The notes beneath the pieces are model-generated. The model searched no databases and had not been told where the DNA came from. It was given only the letters and a program-made list of their open reading frames with translations. From the NCBI GenBank assembly GCA_964574875.1, contig CAZNOX010000007.1, forward strand, positions 14,714-78,713: a stretch of DNA of 64,000 nucleotides. The letters are read 5' to 3'. Each line of letters opens with the position of its first letter. The stretch's first letter is position 1. The stretch comes from DSCS01 sp035391585. Lineage in GTDB: Bacteria > Macinerneyibacteriota > Macinerneyibacteria > Macinerneyibacteriales > DSCS01. Positions 25,005 to 32,291 of this stretch are shown here, piece after piece. The translations under genes were made by a program, and so were the position numbers.

Positions 25005-25964
25005 ATGTTCGGTTATATACGATACACTCCCTGCGGGCACACAAAAGATGAGAATGACCACTACAAAGGCTACTATTGCGGCCTCTGCAAAAGCCTCCGG
25101 TCTGCTTACGGGCCGGCTGCAGGAATCCTTCTATCTTACGACACCGCATTTCTGGCTATCCTTCTTGACGGGGTCTCATCAGGGCCGATCCGCAAAAGCC
25201 GGGAATCCTGTCTCCTCCACCCGTTCAAAAAACGTCCTGTCATCCGGTCGGACGCTGTCCGTTATGCTGCAGCTGTCACCCTTCTGCTTTCATACCATAA
25301 GATGGCTGACAACAGGCGGGACGGCTCTTTTCTCTGGTCTCTCCCTCTTCTGGCTCTCTCCCCGCTGAGAAGGCGGGCTCTCCGGGAGCTCTCTCCCCGC
25401 GGCTTTTCGGCGGACAAAGCCTTTTCCACCCTCTCCCTTCTGGAAGAGACACCGGGATTTACACCTGAAGAGAGAGCATCCGCTTTCGGAACCATATTAG
25501 GCGAGATCACAGCTTCCTATCACGGGGCGCATCACCCCGGCCACGCTTTCTTATTCCAGGCCGGGTTTCACCTCGGCCGCTGGATCTATTATATTGATGC
25601 TCTTGATGATTACGAGACGGATATCAAGACAAAGAATTATAACCCTCTCCCCCTCCTTTTTCCCGGCGCCGGCAGGGAAAAGATAAAGGCTCATATGACA
25701 ATCGCGTTGCAAAGTGAATTATTCGCCCTCTCGGGCGCCCTCGGGCAGGTCTCACTGTCCAGAAACAAGACGCTTGTGGAGACACTCGTCTATCAGGGGC
25801 TGAATATGATGACGGTCCGTATCCTTGGAAAATTCTATCCTTCGGAGGTAAATGATGAAAAACCCTTACACTGTCCTGGGCGTTTCACCCCATGCGAGCA
25901 TGGACGAGATCCGGAAAGCATACCGGGATCTGGCCAAAAAATACCATCCGGACAAACACACTGA
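25005..25964 (+). CDS. DUF5685-family protein
   Basis: 319 residues. The opening MFGYIRYTPCGHTKDEN...YYCGLCKSL with CxxC-type cysteines and the later LGRWIYYIDALDDYETD (a prenyltransferase-like DDxxE region) match DUF5685, often found beside J-domain proteins in Clostridia. Function unknown; the helical C-terminal half and Asp-rich motif resemble isoprenoid-binding proteins. The final 37 codons overlap the J-domain gene in another frame for 113 bases, which is unusually long. Confidence 0.72.
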   Translation: MFGYIRYTPCGHTKDENDHYKGYYCGLCKSLRSAYGPAAGILLSYDTAFLAILLDGVSSGPIRKSRESCLLHPFKKRPVIRSDAVRYAAAVTLLLSYHKMADNRRDGSFLWSLPLLALSPLRRRALRELSPRGFSADKAFSTLSLLEETPGFTPEERASAFGTILGEITASYHGAHHPGHAFLFQAGFHLGRWIYYIDALDDYETDIKTKNYNPLPLLFPGAGREKIKAHMTIALQSELFALSGALGQVSLSRNKTLVETLVYQGLNMMTVRILGKFYPSEVNDEKPLHCPGRFTPCEHGRDPESIPGSGQKIPSGQTH

Positions 25965-26445
25965 CAATCCCCTTTCGGGACTGGCTGAAGAGAAATTCAA
26001 AGAGGTGAATGAGGCCTACGATGCTATTCTCAAAGAACGCGAAGGGACAGGCAGCCGGGCGTCTCAGTCATCGCAATCAGCAGGTGACCTGCTTTCCAGG
26101 GCCCGCACACTCATCAACAGCGGCCGCTTTATGGAAGCGGAGCGCCTGCTGGATTCAACATCCGCCCGTCCGGCAGAGTGGTATTTTCTCAAAGGTATGG
26201 TCTTTTTACGAAAGGGGTGGCGTATGCAGGCTGTCCAGCATTTTCAAGCTGCTGTGGAAGCCGATCCTTCAAACCCGGAATACCGTCAGGCCTTTGAACA
26301 GGTGGCGGGCCAATCCCGGATGTACCGTGATATGGCTGCAGGTTACGGGAGAGCCTCTGTCACCCCTTGTGACTGCTGCGCCGGGCTGATATGCGCAGAT
26401 TGCTGCTGTGAATGCTGCGGCGGCGATTTTTTAGCCTGCTGCTGA
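25852..26445 (+). CDS. DnaJ-domain/TPR protein with cysteine-rich tail
   Basis: 197 residues. Residues 4-65 form a J-domain with His32-Pro-Asp, which would stimulate a DnaK ATPase. About residues 75-155 hold TPR-like helices (AEWYFLKGMVFLRKGW). The last 25 residues contain 11 cysteines in CC and CCC clusters, able to bind metal or Fe-S or to be oxidised. GGAGG precedes adjacent ATGs at 25852 and 25855. It is translationally coupled to both neighbours. Not a classical DnaJ: there is no Gly/Phe or CxxCxGxG region. Confidence 0.85.
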   Translation: MMKNPYTVLGVSPHASMDEIRKAYRDLAKKYHPDKHTDNPLSGLAEEKFKEVNEAYDAILKEREGTGSRASQSSQSAGDLLSRARTLINSGRFMEAERLLDSTSARPAEWYFLKGMVFLRKGWRMQAVQHFQAAVEADPSNPEYRQAFEQVAGQSRMYRDMAAGYGRASVTPCDCCAGLICADCCCECCGGDFLACC

Positions 26446-26447
26446 TC

Positions 26448-26972
26448 ATGATGAGACGGAATCTTCACACGAGACTCACTGCTCTGACCGCGTTATCTGC
26501 AGCGCTGGGAACAGTGATCCTTTATATGGCCGCCCTCTTCCCTTCAGGACGCCTTGTCCTCATCTTTGCATCATCGCTTCCCGTGGCTTTCGTCAGCCGC
26601 GAGACCACGGCGAAACGCGGCTGGCTTCTCTTCTTTCTCATTCTCGTGCTCTCTCTCATCATCCTGCCGGCCAAACTCCCGGCTCTTGTATTCGGATGTT
26701 ATTTCGGGTACTTTCCCCTTCTGAAAACGGGACTGGCTGTGAAATGGAAAGGATTTTGGAGAGGCTTTTTCCTCCGCCTGGCTCTCTTCAACGGAGCCAT
26801 GGGCCTGCTGTTTATGATCACAAAAGAGCTGGCCCTGGGGGAGATCCCTTCCGGAAAGGCCCTTTACGCTCTCATTCCCGCCCTCCAGATCGTCTTTATC
26901 GCCCTGGAGATCGCTCTTCCCATGGCCATGGCCCTTTATGAGGACCATATCAGGAAGCATATCCCGCTATAA
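26448..26972 (+). CDS. Small integral membrane protein of unknown function
   Basis: About 174 residues with four to five membrane helices and no recognised motif. ATG 26448 is two bases after the J-domain stop (TGATCATG), suggesting reinitiation; an ATG at 26412 would overlap the Cys-tail codons. Neither has a ribosome site. It forms a three-gene unit with the DUF5685 and J-domain genes. The stop overlaps the convergent PAS gene by six bases. Confidence 0.65.
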   Translation: MMRRNLHTRLTALTALSAALGTVILYMAALFPSGRLVLIFASSLPVAFVSRETTAKRGWLLFFLILVLSLIILPAKLPALVFGCYFGYFPLLKTGLAVKWKGFWRGFFLRLALFNGAMGLLFMITKELALGEIPSGKALYALIPALQIVFIALEIALPMAMALYEDHIRKHIPL

Positions 26973-27512
26973 GGTCTTCAGAAGCGTAGACCGGCAGGCA
27001 TCACAGATCCCGTGTGTCACAGAGGGAAGAGTCCCCTCGTGGAAAAGCCGCATACGGCGGACAGCCTCTTCAAGAGTGATCCATTCGTCTGTCTCGTCAT
27101 CGTAGATCTTCTTACACCAGCTGCACATCCTGATGGAGACGCCGTCCCCATGCGAATCCGTCTCATGGGGTGCAGTGAGCTCTCTTTTCTGTTCATTCAT
27201 CAGGAGGCTTGTGAAGACGATCTCTCCTGAAGCCCCTCCGGTGATCACCATTTCCATCTCCCGTTTTCTGTCAGGAGAATCACACCGAAAGGGGATCCTG
27301 TACTCTTTCTTGTCCCCGCTGCGTATCCTGGCCACAATCATCTGATAGATATGCCTGGTAGTCTCTTCCCGGATAAAATCCCAGAGCCGTCTCCCGATGA
27401 CAGAGGAGTCTGTGAAGTCCGGATCCCAATTTTCACGGGCAAACCGGATCCAGGCTTCATCCACACGGACAAGACGGTCCTGGGCATCGATGACATAGGT
27501 AAATGTTGTCAT
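26967..27512 (-). CDS. PAS-domain protein with C-terminal four-Cys motif
   Basis: 181 residues. Residues 1-105 form a PAS-like fold (VIDAQDRLVRVDEAWIRF, IGRRLWDFI). The C-terminal part has CSWC (130, 133) and GICDAC (170, 173), a zinc-ribbon-like module that in other bacteria ends PAS or kinase proteins (CSWCKKI...THGICxxC). No output domain is present, so it may be a stand-alone sensor. GGAGGA precedes ATG 27512. Confidence 0.75.
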   Translation of the reverse strand: MTTFTYVIDAQDRLVRVDEAWIRFARENWDPDFTDSSVIGRRLWDFIREETTRHIYQMIVARIRSGDKKEYRIPFRCDSPDRKREMEMVITGGASGEIVFTSLLMNEQKRELTAPHETDSHGDGVSIRMCSWCKKIYDDETDEWITLEEAVRRMRLFHEGTLPSVTHGICDACRSTLLKTL

Positions 27513-27574
27513 TCCTCCTCCCTTCTCAAGAAAGGATACCCCTTCACAGCCTGTGAGAAAAGTTTATTTTTCCT

Positions 27575-27603
27575 TTGACAAAAATCTTCTTTTCCTGTAA
27601 CTT
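27575..27603 (+). promoter_or_regulatory. Promoter of the RRM protein gene
   Basis: TTGACA (27575-27580), 17-base spacer, TAACTT (27598-27603). The -10 lies inside a 14-bp palindrome. Confidence 0.65.
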
Positions 27604-27610
27604 AAGTTAC
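27597..27610. repeat. Perfect 14-bp palindrome over the -10 of the RRM gene
   Basis: GTAACTTAAGTTAC is identical to its reverse complement and overlaps the -10 and likely transcription start, a position suited to a repressor. Confidence 0.65.
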
Positions 27611-27631
27611 TTAAACTTTATGGAGGTTTGC

Positions 27632-27898
27632 ATGGATTACACGCTGTTTGTAGGGAATATTCCCTACTCGACCACTGAGGAAGAGTTAAAGGCTTTTTTT
27701 GAGCAAGCCGGGGCCGTTTCTGAAGCCAAGATCATCCGGGACAGAGACACCGGCCGCTCCAAAGGCTTCGGATTTGTCACATACGCAGATGAAGAGGCAT
27801 TGAATGAAGCAATGAAAAGCCTCAATAACGCCGACTTCAACGGAAGAAAACTGCACGTCGACCGCGCTCGTGCTCGCAATAAAGACCTTTCTCAATAA
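27632..27898 (+). CDS. RRM-type RNA-binding protein
   Basis: 88 residues, a single RRM with RNP2 LFVGNI (5-10) and RNP1 KGFGFVTY (about 44-51), then a short basic tail. Such glycine-poor Rbp proteins bind single-stranded RNA and are often cold-induced in cyanobacteria and spirochaetes. ATG 27632 follows TGGAGG; an in-frame ATG at 27575 lies in the promoter. Single-gene unit with its own terminator. Confidence 0.9.
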   Translation: MDYTLFVGNIPYSTTEEELKAFFEQAGAVSEAKIIRDRDTGRSKGFGFVTYADEEALNEAMKSLNNADFNGRKLHVDRARARNKDLSQ

Positions 27899-27926
27899 AA
27901 AAGGGGGAACTCTTCCCCCTTTTTCT
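27897..27926 (+). terminator. Terminator of the RRM gene
   Basis: AAAAGGGGGAA/TTCCCCCTTTTT hairpin with a T-rich tail; the flanking As make it potentially bidirectional. Confidence 0.85.
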
Positions 27927-27944
27927 TCTTTTTGTAAAATTCAC

Positions 27945-27973
27945 TTGACATCTTCCTGAATCAATACTATCCT
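27945..27973 (+). promoter_or_regulatory. Promoter of the XRE/DUF2178 unit
   Basis: TTGACA (27945-27950), 17-base spacer, TATCCT (27968-27973). Confidence 0.75.
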
Positions 27974-27977
27974 ATTT

Positions 27978-27993
27978 GTAAAGTTTGCTTTAC
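27978..27993. repeat. Inverted repeat, probable XRE operator
   Basis: GTAAAG and CTTTAC arms separated by TTTG, five bases after the -10 and upstream of GGAGG. Confidence 0.55.
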
Positions 27994-28008
27994 TTACGCG
28001 GAGGTCGT

Positions 28009-28212
28009 ATGGACAACACCATCAGAGCATTACGCCGTGAACGGAACTGGACACAGGAGGAGCTGGCTCAAAAAGCACACGTCTCCCGTCAGACGATCAT
28101 CTCCCTGGAACAGGGACGGTATGATCCCTCCATTCATCTGGCCTTCCGGCTTTCGCGTATCTTCGGGAAAGCCATCGAGGAGATCTTTCATGACAGAGAG
28201 GAGAAACAATGA
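28009..28212 (+). CDS. Small XRE-family transcriptional regulator
   Basis: 67 residues, almost entirely one helix-turn-helix: ALRRERNWTQEELAQKAHVS, RQTIISLEQGRYDPS. This is the short YozG-like type that regulates a neighbouring membrane protein. ATG 28009 has GGAGG. It overlaps the DUF2178 gene by ATGA. Autoregulation is likely given the inverted repeat at its promoter. Confidence 0.9.
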   Translation: MDNTIRALRRERNWTQEELAQKAHVSRQTIISLEQGRYDPSIHLAFRLSRIFGKAIEEIFHDREEKQ

Positions 28213-28622
28213 AAGGATACTTCTGCCCCATGAGCCGGAAAGCGTTTATTGTGACCAATGTGATCATCGGAGTCATCGCTGTGAACATCGTCATCCTCAC
28301 CCGTCTGCTGGAAACTCCGCAGGCGTTCTCTTACGGCCTCTATACGGGTGTGGCGTCCGGATGGCTGCTCTACTTTTTCAGAGGTCTGAAAGAGTTCAGA
28401 AACCCCTCCTATGAAAATGACGAGCGTATTCAGATGATCATTCAAAAAGCAGCATCGCTGACGTTCTGGGTCGTGGTCACACTCCTGGCTCTTTTTGTCA
28501 TCATCAGCTCTTCACCCAAGGTCTCCATGACATTCGATCCCCGTGAATGGGGGCTTCTGGTCATGAATTCCATGCTGGCGCTTTACGGAGTCTTTTTTCT
28601 GATTTTGAACAGAAAACTCTGA
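28209..28622 (+). CDS. DUF2178-like membrane protein
   Basis: 137 residues, four membrane helices in two pairs with a central cytoplasmic NPSYENDERIQMIIQKAA segment typical of DUF2178. It is always the partner of a small XRE regulator in this arrangement; function unknown, possibly an anti-regulator or stress sensor. Followed by a terminator. Confidence 0.78.
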   Translation: MKGYFCPMSRKAFIVTNVIIGVIAVNIVILTRLLETPQAFSYGLYTGVASGWLLYFFRGLKEFRNPSYENDERIQMIIQKAASLTFWVVVTLLALFVIISSSPKVSMTFDPREWGLLVMNSMLALYGVFFLILNRKL

Positions 28623-28623
28623 C

Positions 28624-28650
28624 ATCAAGGGGAGCACATCTCCCCTTCTC
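28624..28650 (+). terminator. Terminator of the XRE/DUF2178 unit
   Basis: AAGGGGAG/CTCCCCTT hairpin followed by CTCTTTC; the T tract is imperfect. Confidence 0.65.
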
Positions 28651-28652
28651 TT

Positions 28653-28916
28653 TCAATCACTGTAGATCATGGATTTAAGGATATCTTCCATCTCGTCAGC
28701 ATGATCCTGGTAGACATCACACTCACGGCACATATCCACCATGGTATGGAGCCAGTGTTTTTTATCTTCGCCCTCTGCCATGGCTTTGTAAAAGGAGACC
28801 CAGTCAAACAGCCAGCACGCGGTCTCTTCTGCATAGACCGGACAATCCGATTCATGGGGGTCCTTACCGTTAAAAGGACAATCGATCAACTGGTAGCACT
28901 TTTCGCATGCCTTCAT
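28653..28916 (-). CDS. Small cysteine-rich protein of unknown function
   Basis: 87 residues with no signal peptide. Cys at 4, 7, 13, 25, 34, 63 and 66; the pattern CxxC-x5-C-x11-C and a later CREC suggest two metal or Fe-S sites. An aromatic helix-like middle (CWLFDWVSFYKAM) separates them. I do not recognise the family. It has its own promoter and a GGGAGG site somewhat distant from ATG 28916. Confidence 0.65.
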   Translation of the reverse strand: MKACEKCYQLIDCPFNGKDPHESDCPVYAEETACWLFDWVSFYKAMAEGEDKKHWLHTMVDMCRECDVYQDHADEMEDILKSMIYSD

Positions 28917-28952
28917 CAGCTCTCACCCTCCCTGAAAAAACAAGCTCCTCTG

Positions 28953-28980
28953 ATGATAGGGTGTTTTCTCACAGATGCAA
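28953..28980 (-). promoter_or_regulatory. Promoter of the small Cys-rich protein
   Basis: TTGCAT (28975-28980), 16-base spacer, TATCAT (28953-28958), directly after the peroxiredoxin terminator. Confidence 0.6.
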
Positions 28981-28983
28981 GGA

Positions 28984-29006
28984 AAAAGAGGCGCTTTCAG
29001 CGCCTC
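28984..29006 (-). terminator. Terminator of the phzF-peroxiredoxin unit
   Basis: GAGGCGCT/AGCGCCTC hairpin with TTTTTCC after it on the minus strand. Confidence 0.85.
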
Positions 29007-29020
29007 TCCCCTCTTCCCGG

Positions 29021-29659
29021 TCAGATCTTTTTGTAGCAGAACCACCAGTCGAAATGATCATACTCCTCTTTCCTCTTTCTGGCTGTCTCCACGTCTGTTG
29101 CAGGAGAGATGATGACCTGGTCGCCGATAAGCTCATTGTGCGGCCAGTTGGCCGGCATGGCCACTTTATGCTTATCAGAGATCTGAAAGGCTTTCATCAT
29201 CCGCACAAATTCGTCAAAATTCCTGCCGAGCTCCTGGGGATAGTAGAGGATGGCGCGGATCTTGCTTTCAGGATCCACAAAGAAGACGGCACGCACGGTG
29301 TTGGTTCCCTTTCCGGGATGGATCAGCCCCAATGTGTCTGCGATCTTTCCCGTATCTGCAATGATGGGAAATCCGATCTCCACATCCAGATTATCCCTGA
29401 TCCACTCTTCCCACTTGATATGAGCAAACACCTGGTCCACACTGAGCCCGATGAGTTCAGTGTTCATCTTCTTAAACTCATCGTAGCGTTTTTGAAACGC
29501 AACGAATTCGGTTGTACAGACCGGAGTGAAATCAGCAGGATGACTGAAGAGGATGAACCATTTCCCCTTCATATCACCGGGCAGATTGATCTTCCCCCGA
29601 GTCGTCTGAACAGTCATCTCCGGAAAATGGTCACCGATCAATGGCATTCTTTCTTCCAT
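29021..29659 (-). CDS. 1-Cys (Prx6-type) peroxiredoxin
   Basis: 212 residues. The peroxidatic Cys48 sits in SHPADFTPVCTTE. The long C-terminal arm ends WWFCYKKI with Cys208, as in archaeal-type Prx6 enzymes. It reduces peroxides using a thiol donor not identified here. AAGGAGG precedes ATG 29659 and it follows the phzF stop by ten bases. Confidence 0.92.
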   Translation of the reverse strand: MEERMPLIGDHFPEMTVQTTRGKINLPGDMKGKWFILFSHPADFTPVCTTEFVAFQKRYDEFKKMNTELIGLSVDQVFAHIKWEEWIRDNLDVEIGFPIIADTGKIADTLGLIHPGKGTNTVRAVFFVDPESKIRAILYYPQELGRNFDEFVRMMKAFQISDKHKVAMPANWPHNELIGDQVIISPATDVETARKRKEEYDHFDWWFCYKKI

Positions 29660-29669
29660 TTCTCCTCCT

Positions 29670-30518
29670 TTACAGCGTTATAGTCCTGGTCTCCGAATAG
29701 AGAGCTTTTCCCCCCACCCGAAGTTCCCCTTGGATGATCCTGGCTCTTATGGTTGACGGTTCGCCCATCTCTGCCCCCTGAAGAAAAGTCAGGTCAAGAT
29801 CTCTCTGATCGGGGAAGTGGTAACGAGCCAGGTAGACGGCCAAAGCCCCGGAAGCGGTTCCTGTGGCCGCTTCTTCCAAAATCCCCACAGCCGGAGCGAA
29901 ATTCCGGCAGTGAGCCAGCGTTTCTCTCTCACCAAAAGCAAAGACATGATATCCCACACACTTATATTTTTGTGACAGGGTTTCGATTTTTTTGAAATCG
30001 GGCCTGATCCTGGCCAGAAGAGAGAGGTCTGCGAGGGGGACGATGATATCCGGAAGCCCTGTGGAGACCAACTGGACAGGGTAGCGCTCATGAAGCGATC
30101 CCCCGGGCAGGCCGAGAGACTCTGCGATCTCTTCACCATCCACTTCCGGCCCGAATGAAGGAGGAGCCTGTTCCATGAAGATATCTCCCTGTTCTGTGAC
30201 TTCTATAGCCAGAGATCCGCTATCTGTCTCCTGTGTATAGATCCCGGGAGGGATGTTTTTCTCACGGGCCAGCCATGTCCAGGCTGCGATGGTGGCATGG
30301 CCGCACAACGGGACTTCCCGTAAGGGGGTAAAATACCTCAGACGGAAACATGTGTGACCGCATGGGGTGATAAAGGCCGTCTCGGAGAGAGCCATTTCCC
30401 CGGCTGTCGCCTGCATCTCGTCCACGCGGAAAGGAGTTTCGGAAAAGACGATTCCTGCGGGATTCCCTCCCCCCCGATCCGAGACAAAGGCCTTGTAGAC
30501 GACAACAGATATTTTCAT
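29670..30518 (-). CDS. PhzF-family isomerase
   Basis: 282 residues with the two-lobed diaminopimelate-epimerase-like fold: GNPAGIVF, the catalytic Glu46 in LSETAF, LCGHATIAAW and ATGTASGALA. PhzF acts on phenazine precursors, but most family members have unknown substrates and no phenazine genes are here. ATG 30518 lies six bases after the -10 box with no ribosome site, so the mRNA is predicted to be leaderless. Confidence 0.85.
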   Translation of the reverse strand: MKISVVVYKAFVSDRGGGNPAGIVFSETPFRVDEMQATAGEMALSETAFITPCGHTCFRLRYFTPLREVPLCGHATIAAWTWLAREKNIPPGIYTQETDSGSLAIEVTEQGDIFMEQAPPSFGPEVDGEEIAESLGLPGGSLHERYPVQLVSTGLPDIIVPLADLSLLARIRPDFKKIETLSQKYKCVGYHVFAFGERETLAHCRNFAPAVGILEEAATGTASGALAVYLARYHFPDQRDLDLTFLQGAEMGEPSTIRARIIQGELRVGGKALYSETRTITL

Positions 30519-30524
30519 CGTTCC

Positions 30525-30553
30525 ACTATACGTCAGAAAGATATATTCGTCAA
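30525..30553 (-). promoter_or_regulatory. Promoter predicted to give a leaderless phzF mRNA
   Basis: TTGACG (30548-30553), 17-base spacer, TATAGT (30525-30530), six bases, then ATG 30518. Confidence 0.75.
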
Positions 30554-30579
30554 GGCTACTTTTTGTAATCTTTACACTA

Positions 30580-31026
30580 CTACAAGTTCCTCGTCTCCCC
30601 GCCGGTCTTCATGAAAAAGACTCTCCTCTCTTTGAAATCATCGACAATATACCAGTCTCCGCTCTGATAGACCCGGACATCCTTTTTTTTAGAGATCTCT
30701 TTTTCATTGATGAACCAACGCGGTGAGGGGAGTGAAGAGAGTCTCTGCAGCTGGAGCTGAAAGGCATTACGCGTCATGATCTTCAACTCAGCGCCCTCTT
30801 CAAGAGGAGACTCCCGGTAATGGTACACTCCGATCATCTCGTGAGTCACCCTGTTATGGACCTCCTTGATCTGTTCAGCTTCAGCCGGCATGAAAGCAGG
30901 CTTCCAGGAGATATTTTCCTTATCCTTCGCCCAATCATCAGCTGTCTTGTATGCGTTCTCCACACGGTCAGAACGCCCGCAGGCCACAAGGAGCAGGAGC
31001 AGTAATCCCAACGTGAGCTTTCTCAT
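30580..31026 (-). CDS. Putative lipoprotein of unknown function
   Basis: 148 residues. Signal of MRKLT plus leucine run ending in lipobox LVAC (Cys16). The mature part is a small mixed alpha/beta domain with no recognised motif. AAAGGAGG precedes ATG 31026. Confidence 0.7.
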   Translation of the reverse strand: MRKLTLGLLLLLLVACGRSDRVENAYKTADDWAKDKENISWKPAFMPAEAEQIKEVHNRVTHEMIGVYHYRESPLEEGAELKIMTRNAFQLQLQRLSSLPSPRWFINEKEISKKKDVRVYQSGDWYIVDDFKERRVFFMKTGGETRNL

Positions 31027-31053
31027 ACAGCCTCCTTTCTTTATCTTATTCCC

Positions 31054-31080
31054 ATTATAGCATCATTTCCGCTATTTCAA
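31054..31080 (-). promoter_or_regulatory. Extended -10 promoter of the lipoprotein gene
   Basis: TTGAAA (31075-31080), short 15-base spacer, TGCTATAAT including TATAAT (31054-31059). Confidence 0.65.
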
Positions 31081-31168
31081 AGGAAGGAGTCTTTTTTCAA
31101 TGATACGGGAATCCCCCCACGCCTGATACACAGTCCACGTCAAGGGAATAGAGCGAACGGGGTTGCCG

Positions 31169-31597
31169 TTATTTCCGGCTGTTCCGGCAGATCTGATAGA
31201 GATGCGGCTGGATCTCAGGATAGGTGAGGTGCGGCGGGATGGTGTCCCTGAGAACGACTTCTTCGATCTCATAGGGGCCCAGAGGACCCATGTGTCTCAC
31301 TTCGGCTCTGTAAAGGCGCCCGTACCTGACCTCATTCCCGATCCTGACACGATAGGTTCCCAGCGTATAGAGAGAAAAGGATCTGGCCCCGGTCTCTTCT
31401 TTCAGCTCACGTACCGCGGCATCGAAGGAGCTCTCCTGCTCTTCCCGGTGACCGCCGGGTAGTTCCCAGGTCTCTCTTGTATGATGACGGACAAAAATAC
31501 TTTTCTCCCCGTAAAAGGCTCCGATAACAACAAAGGTGATCAGACGCTCGGGGATATGTTTACGCGGGAAAAAATCAAACTTGATCATCGTCGGCAT
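31169..31597 (-). CDS. Nudix hydrolase
   Basis: 142 residues from ATG 31597, chosen for GAAAGGA upstream; the longer frame would add an unsupported N-terminus. The Nudix box GGHREEQESSFDAAVRELKE continuing to ETGA is complete, with its metal-binding REXXEE. It hydrolyses a nucleoside diphosphate-linked substrate that cannot be named. About 140 bases separate it from the lipoprotein gene. Confidence 0.85.
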   Translation of the reverse strand: MPTMIKFDFFPRKHIPERLITFVVIGAFYGEKSIFVRHHTRETWELPGGHREEQESSFDAAVRELKEETGARSFSLYTLGTYRVRIGNEVRYGRLYRAEVRHMGPLGPYEIEEVVLRDTIPPHLTYPEIQPHLYQICRNSRK

Positions 31598-31700
31598 GCG
31601 AGATCCTTTCTTTTCAGTTTCTGCACCGTTTCCCGTGAGCACCGGTTCCTGAAGCCCGATTTTCTCTGCAGGCACGGTCTGTTTCTGTGCTGAACACAGT

Positions 31701-31740
31701 TTTGTCGACATATTTATGACAAATCCTGAAACATATTTGT
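31701..31740. repeat. Two overlapping inverted repeats between Nudix and GNAT genes
   Basis: TTTGTC-N11-GACAAA (31701-31723) and ACAAAT-N10-ATTTGT (31719-31740) share ACAAA. They sit between divergent genes just upstream of a TATAGT at 31752-31757 for the GNAT gene. Confidence 0.55.
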
Positions 31741-31781
31741 TTCTCAGCGTGTATAGTGACAAGAAGAAAAGGAGAAGACCC

Positions 31782-32291
31782 ATGACAAAAGCAATGGACT
31801 CAGATATCACTTTTTCCCGGATCACTCAAGCAAATGCCGGGGAAATCATGCGGCTGTCCAGAACACTTTCACCTGAACAGCAGAAACTCGTGGCCCCCAA
31901 CGCTGTCTCCATTGTGGAAGGAGTCTATACTCCCAATTCGTGGTTTCGCGGAATCTATGAAAAAGAGACACCTGTGGGGTTCATCATGCTCTCGTTCGGC
32001 AGTGAGCTTGACAGCGGCATCCCTCACCTCAAGGATGTCTTCTTATGGCGTTATATGATCGCAGCCCCTCATCAGGGGCGGAACATCGGCTTTCTTGCTC
32101 TGAAAAAAGTGATCGGGCAGCTTCAGAGGAGCGGATATTCGCATTTCTACACCAGCTGTTCCATGGATGAGGGAAGCCCCTACTCCTTCTATCTGAAATG
32201 CGGTTTTATCGATACAGGAAGAACGATCGAAGACGAACAGCTCCTGCATATTGACTTGCGCCATTTTAACGCTGATCCAGGACTTTCCTGA
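31782..32291 (+). CDS. GNAT-family N-acetyltransferase
   Basis: 169 residues from ATG 31782, which follows AAAAGGAGA. The acetyl-CoA loop is MIAAPHQGRNIGFLAL, and YSFYLKCGFIDTGR is the typical C-terminal strand/helix; GFIMLSFG precedes it. Substrate unknown. A TATAGT at 31752-31757 may be its -10, with no good -35. The last 26 bases overlap the convergent kinase gene. Confidence 0.75.
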   Translation: MTKAMDSDITFSRITQANAGEIMRLSRTLSPEQQKLVAPNAVSIVEGVYTPNSWFRGIYEKETPVGFIMLSFGSELDSGIPHLKDVFLWRYMIAAPHQGRNIGFLALKKVIGQLQRSGYSHFYTSCSMDEGSPYSFYLKCGFIDTGRTIEDEQLLHIDLRHFNADPGLS

